From Candidatus Kuenenia stuttgartensis (GTDB lineage: Bacteria > Planctomycetota > Planctomycetia > Planctomycetales > Planctomycetaceae): DNA of 57,470 nt. The position numbers were made by a program, and so were the translations under genes. Below are positions 54,333 through 57,470 of the stretch, piece after piece. Numbering within the stretch: the first letter of the stretch is position 1; each line of letters starts with the position of its first letter. The stretch spans positions 1 through 57,470 of the forward strand of contig CAMDRI010000011.1 of NCBI GenBank assembly GCA_945906725.1, in the 5' to 3' direction. Below the pieces are notes generated by a model that had not been told where the DNA came from, made no database searches, and saw nothing but the letters and a program-made list of their open reading frames with translations.

Positions 54333-56861
54333 CTAATTCGCCGCTGGCATCGCCACCAATTTCACGAACATCTCGACCTCCGTCCGAATCGGCTGATTAC
54401 CGGTCAATGGATCGGGTGGGCCAGTGGCGATCAGTTTGATCCCCTTCACTTCACCGGCCGCGAAGTTGGCGGGGAAGCGGAGTTCGAGGGCGAAGTCGGA
54501 CTGATCCGCTTTGACGGCGGCGTTCGTGATCGCGACTCCGCCGGGCTGGCCGGTGAGAGTCAGGTTCACGTCACCTTTGAAGCTGGCTTGGCGTTCGATC
54601 TTGCCGGTCAGTTTCACGACCGCTCCGGCTTTGGGATCGAGCGTTTGTTCGATCGTTGTCGAGCCGCTCAGCTTCACGGCAATCGGGTTGAAGACTGGCA
54701 ACCGACGCACGGATGAGTATGCCGTTCGCAAAACGACGTTACGTTCGGGATTAAGCAACTCAGCTTTGATCGCGATGTCGCACGAACTTTCTGACAAGAC
54801 CGACGGGACGACGAGCGCGAGTTCACTCGTGGACGGTGCCTTTGCTTCGGCTTCGTGAACCGCGGTTTCGGCGGCAGTCTTCTTGGTCGTGAGATCAGCG
54901 ACCTTGGCATCGGCCGCGATCTTGGCATCACCTTGAGCAACTGTGGCTTGTTTGATCGATTCGACGAGTTGTGTGTTGAGCGCATTCAACGCCGTGATCG
55001 CGGCGGCCACGGGCGGATCGACGGGGACTTCGACAACTCTTTCGGGACGCAGCGCGAGAATGAGGTTCGGTTGGTTGTTGACTCGCGGTTCGAGCTGCGA
55101 CGTGACGAACGTCAGCCGGATCGGGCCGAGCATTCCAGGCGGACGGACGAACTTCATCGGGATCGCGGGTTTGCTCATCAGGGCCAGTTGTGTCATCGGC
55201 TGAGCGTCAGCCCACGCGATTTGAAATGGCGTTGTCGCTTTCGGAGTCGCCGCGATGGCGAATTGCTCGCGCAGCCAAATGGGAGTGAGGTCATCGGCGG
55301 GTACGTCGGTGCGAACTCGCGCGGACACCGTCCCGTCCGGCGACTTCAACATCATCGACGTGACGAGTTGGCTCGCCGCGTCACCCGCGCCGGTTAGTCT
55401 CAGCAGCGTTCCGCTGGCTCCGGCGGGGATCTCGGTTCCCGTCGCGGTGACTCCCGGAGGCAGTTGACCGAGTGACAGTTGCAGTGAGCCGTCGTAGCCG
55501 CGCCGCGACACGTTGACCTCAAACACTTGCGACTCACCGGACGCGATATTGCTGATATCCGACTTCGCAGTGGCAGCCACTTCGGGCGTGGGCTTATCGG
55601 CATTGGTCACGACGAGCCGATAGATCGCTTGCTCGTTCGCGATCTCCAGCGCATCGCGCAGCACGACAACGAGCGTGTCGAGTCCGGCCGGGACGGTGAA
55701 CTCAAGTCTTGGGTCAATCGACGTCGGGCCATCGTCGTTGCTCGCAAGCACTCCGCCGTCTTTGTTGCGCAATTCCAAAACCGCGTCGATGTGCGAACCG
55801 AGTCGCTCAGCGAAGACTTCTAACGTCAGCTTGATTCCGGGTGTCACGACAAATCGGTACTGGTCGAGTTGGCCCGGCGCATCGAGTCGGCCGCTGATAG
55901 CAATAGGAATCGTGGGCACGGGCGGCTCGCCTGTGCTGCTGGCTTGAGAAGCCATGGGCGAGGTGCCCGTTGCGACGTTGGACTCAATCAACTCGGGCAG
56001 CGAACTGAGTTGCACGCTCGGCGGCGACCCACTGGCTAGTTGCGGATTCGGAAATGCGGTTGGAATCACGTCGCCGTCCATCGGCGCTTTGAACGGCAAC
56101 TTCGCGCCGCCCGCAGTGCCCAGTAGTTCGAGAGCGACCTCTTGCCCGCGCGTCACCGCCGGCGGAAATGCGAGATCGGCGAACTGCCACTGCCCGACCT
56201 TCAGCCGAAAGAAGCTGACTCCTGGCGGAGCGTATTGCAGGTCGTGGACTTCAATCGTGTACTGCCCGTCGCGCGGCAACTTGGTGGCGATGCGGCAATC
56301 ACCCGCGAGCGTTCGTGACGGCATGGCCCACGCGACTTGAGTTCGCTGGGCGTCGTACAAATGCACGATAGGCCGCAGCTTGCTGCCGAGCCGTTTGGCT
56401 TCAACCTCGATCAACACGGCGTCACCCGCCTTGCCGGTGAACGACGTCTTCGAGACACCGCTTCCCGGCACCGACCCATGCAAGCTGGCTGGCAACCCCG
56501 CGATCGTTTCGGCGATCGGCAACTGCGGCAGCCGGTCTAGTGCGACGGTCACATTGTTCGAGACTCCCTCGTTCGTCGCCAATCGAAGCTGGGCAACTCC
56601 GGGACTTGTTTCGTTCGGCAACGTCGCGGTCAGCACGAGGCGATTCGCGTTGCTCTGCTTGTCGTCAATCGCCGCATCGACCGCGTTTGCATTGAGCCAC
56701 AGCTTCGGAGCCGGCAGCATGTCAGCTCCATCAATCGTCACGACTGTCGGCTGGCCGATCTGAAAGCCGCGCACGTTGATGTTGCGAATCTCCGGCGGCC
56801 TCGCGTGAGCAGGCCGCGAGGCGAGCAGAGCAATGAGCACGATAACGACGAGTCGGATCAC
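54333..56861 (-). CDS. Exported multi-domain beta protein with PPC-like domains
   Basis: An 842-residue exported protein with a signal peptide (VIRLVVIVLIALLASRPAHA). An IPT/TIG-like first domain (PPEIRNINVRGFQIGQPTVVTIDGADM) is followed by two PPC (bacterial pre-peptidase C-terminal)-like beta domains: KTSFTGKAGDAVLIEVEAKRLGSKLRPIVHLYD, and LDQYRFVVTPGIKLTLEVFAERLGSHIDAVLELRNKDGG. Several Ig-like stretches complete it. The start is GTG with GGGGGA upstream. No enzyme motif is seen. These proteins accompany DUF1501 and DUF1549/DUF1553 genes in planctomycete cassettes and probably bind surface partners. Confidence 0.83.
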   Translation of the reverse strand: MIRLVVIVLIALLASRPAHARPPEIRNINVRGFQIGQPTVVTIDGADMLPAPKLWLNANAVDAAIDDKQSNANRLVLTATLPNETSPGVAQLRLATNEGVSNNVTVALDRLPQLPIAETIAGLPASLHGSVPGSGVSKTSFTGKAGDAVLIEVEAKRLGSKLRPIVHLYDAQRTQVAWAMPSRTLAGDCRIATKLPRDGQYTIEVHDLQYAPPGVSFFRLKVGQWQFADLAFPPAVTRGQEVALELLGTAGGAKLPFKAPMDGDVIPTAFPNPQLASGSPPSVQLSSLPELIESNVATGTSPMASQASSTGEPPVPTIPIAISGRLDAPGQLDQYRFVVTPGIKLTLEVFAERLGSHIDAVLELRNKDGGVLASNDDGPTSIDPRLEFTVPAGLDTLVVVLRDALEIANEQAIYRLVVTNADKPTPEVAATAKSDISNIASGESQVFEVNVSRRGYDGSLQLSLGQLPPGVTATGTEIPAGASGTLLRLTGAGDAASQLVTSMMLKSPDGTVSARVRTDVPADDLTPIWLREQFAIAATPKATTPFQIAWADAQPMTQLALMSKPAIPMKFVRPPGMLGPIRLTFVTSQLEPRVNNQPNLILALRPERVVEVPVDPPVAAAITALNALNTQLVESIKQATVAQGDAKIAADAKVADLTTKKTAAETAVHEAEAKAPSTSELALVVPSVLSESSCDIAIKAELLNPERNVVLRTAYSSVRRLPVFNPIAVKLSGSTTIEQTLDPKAGAVVKLTGKIERQASFKGDVNLTLTGQPGGVAITNAAVKADQSDFALELRFPANFAAGEVKGIKLIATGPPDPLTGNQPIRTEVEMFVKLVAMPAAN

Positions 56862-57007
56862 AGCGTCCCCCAGAAGATCACGCCACCGGGCTTATTCCGG
56901 TGGATTCAGGCTTTTGCACTTCTCATCAATTGGCGAAGTTTCAATCGCACAGAAGTAGTGCAGAAGCCCGCGAGCCACCGAGGCAAGCTCGGTGGGGTTG
57001 GTGGAAA

Positions 57008-57470
57008 TTAGCCGAACAGTTGGTCGATCGGTTCCGCTTCGATCAGGCGGATCGGTCGGTTGCCGGGGCCGGGCATCATGGTGGTTTCGAGGTCGATGCC
57101 CATTGCGTGATAGATCGAGGCGAGGATTTGCGGCGGCTCGATCGGGTTGTTTTGCGGGCGTGCTCCCTGCTTGTCGGACGAGCCAATGACTTGGCCGCCT
57201 TTGATCGGGCCGCCGGCCATGAAGTTCGTCCAGACGCCGGGGTGATGGTCTCGGCCGCCGCGGGGGTTGATGCCAGGGGTGCGGCCGAATTCACTCAGCA
57301 CGCAGACGACGGTGTCGTTCAACATGCCTCGATAGCCGAGATCTTCGATCAGCGCGGTGAAGGCCCAGTCGAATTGCGGGCAGAGCATTCGTTCGTAATC
57401 GAGATAGGTGTTGTTCAAGCCGCCGCCGTCGGCGTGCATGTCCCAGCACGAGAGATTGAAGACCGTGTCG
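57008..57470 (-). CDS. DUF1501 domain protein, C-terminal part (cut by window edge)
   Basis: The last about 154 residues of a DUF1501 protein, with the N-terminus beyond the window. The frame stays open to 57470 (DTVFNLSCWDMHADGGG). Motifs are CVLSEFGRTPGIN, GRDHHPGVWTNFMAGGPIKGGQVIGSSDKQGARP and YHAMGIDLETTM. It precedes the PPC-domain gene by 146 bases on the same strand, so it appears to head the right-hand cassette. Role as for other DUF1501 proteins, not known. Confidence 0.9.
   Translation of the reverse strand, partial: DTVFNLSCWDMHADGGGLNNTYLDYERMLCPQFDWAFTALIEDLGYRGMLNDTVVCVLSEFGRTPGINPRGGRDHHPGVWTNFMAGGPIKGGQVIGSSDKQGARPQNNPIEPPQILASIYHAMGIDLETTMMPGPGNRPIRLIEAEPIDQLFG

Overview
The window comes from a GC-rich member of the Planctomycetota, probably a chromosome or metagenome-assembled segment. 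The evidence is the set of lineage-typical families: three DUF1501 proteins, two DUF1549/DUF1553 cytochrome-like proteins, a DUF1573 protein and many secreted orphans. Genes are densely packed and mostly on the minus strand. I see no rRNA, tRNA, CRISPR array, transposase or phage gene. The mobile-looking content is a set of short palindromic repeats that fill most intergenic gaps, often touching a neighbour's stop codon.

Left part (1-12.4 kb): a metabolic region with a fumarylacetoacetate-hydrolase-family enzyme, a class IV aminotransferase, a DHDPS/NAL-type aldolase, a secreted glucuronidase/hexosaminidase-like protein, a PQQ-type propeller protein with EF-hands, a PhyH-type dioxygenase, an SSS-family symporter, a class III aminotransferase, an SDR and a PhnP-like hydrolase. 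It looks like uptake and breakdown of an unidentified sugar acid or amino acid derivative.

Electron-transfer module (12.4-19.5 kb): four tightly packed genes read right to left. They encode a protein with two cyclic-nucleotide-binding modules and four [4Fe-4S] clusters, a cytochrome-b-like membrane protein with a repeat-rich central linker, a decahaem cytochrome and a pentahaem cytochrome. This is the best candidate for an undescribed system: a membrane redox complex apparently under cyclic-nucleotide control.

Middle (19.7-34.8 kb): a decayed SPFH-protein fragment followed by an intrinsic terminator, a TIM-barrel isomerase, a secreted HExxH protein, a cysteine-less secreted protein, a DUF1501 protein, moeA with two overlapping membrane-protein genes, a PA0069-type radical SAM protein, a monooxygenase-like small protein, lspA, a DUF1573 protein, a class V aminotransferase, ruvB and a yebC-family gene.

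Information-processing block (34.9-43.8 kb): a TPR protein, a diverged HhH-GPD-like protein with a basic tail, and rbfA-infB-nusA. Their transcription runs nusA to infB to rbfA. It is preceded by a long leader with a candidate promoter, tandem repeats and an intrinsic terminator, suggesting attenuation.

Right end (43.9-57.5 kb): transaldolase, then two planctomycete cassettes (DUF1501 with DUF1549/DUF1553 partners) flanking a secreted protein that joins an M14-like domain to a GH88/105 domain. The last gene is cut by the window edge.
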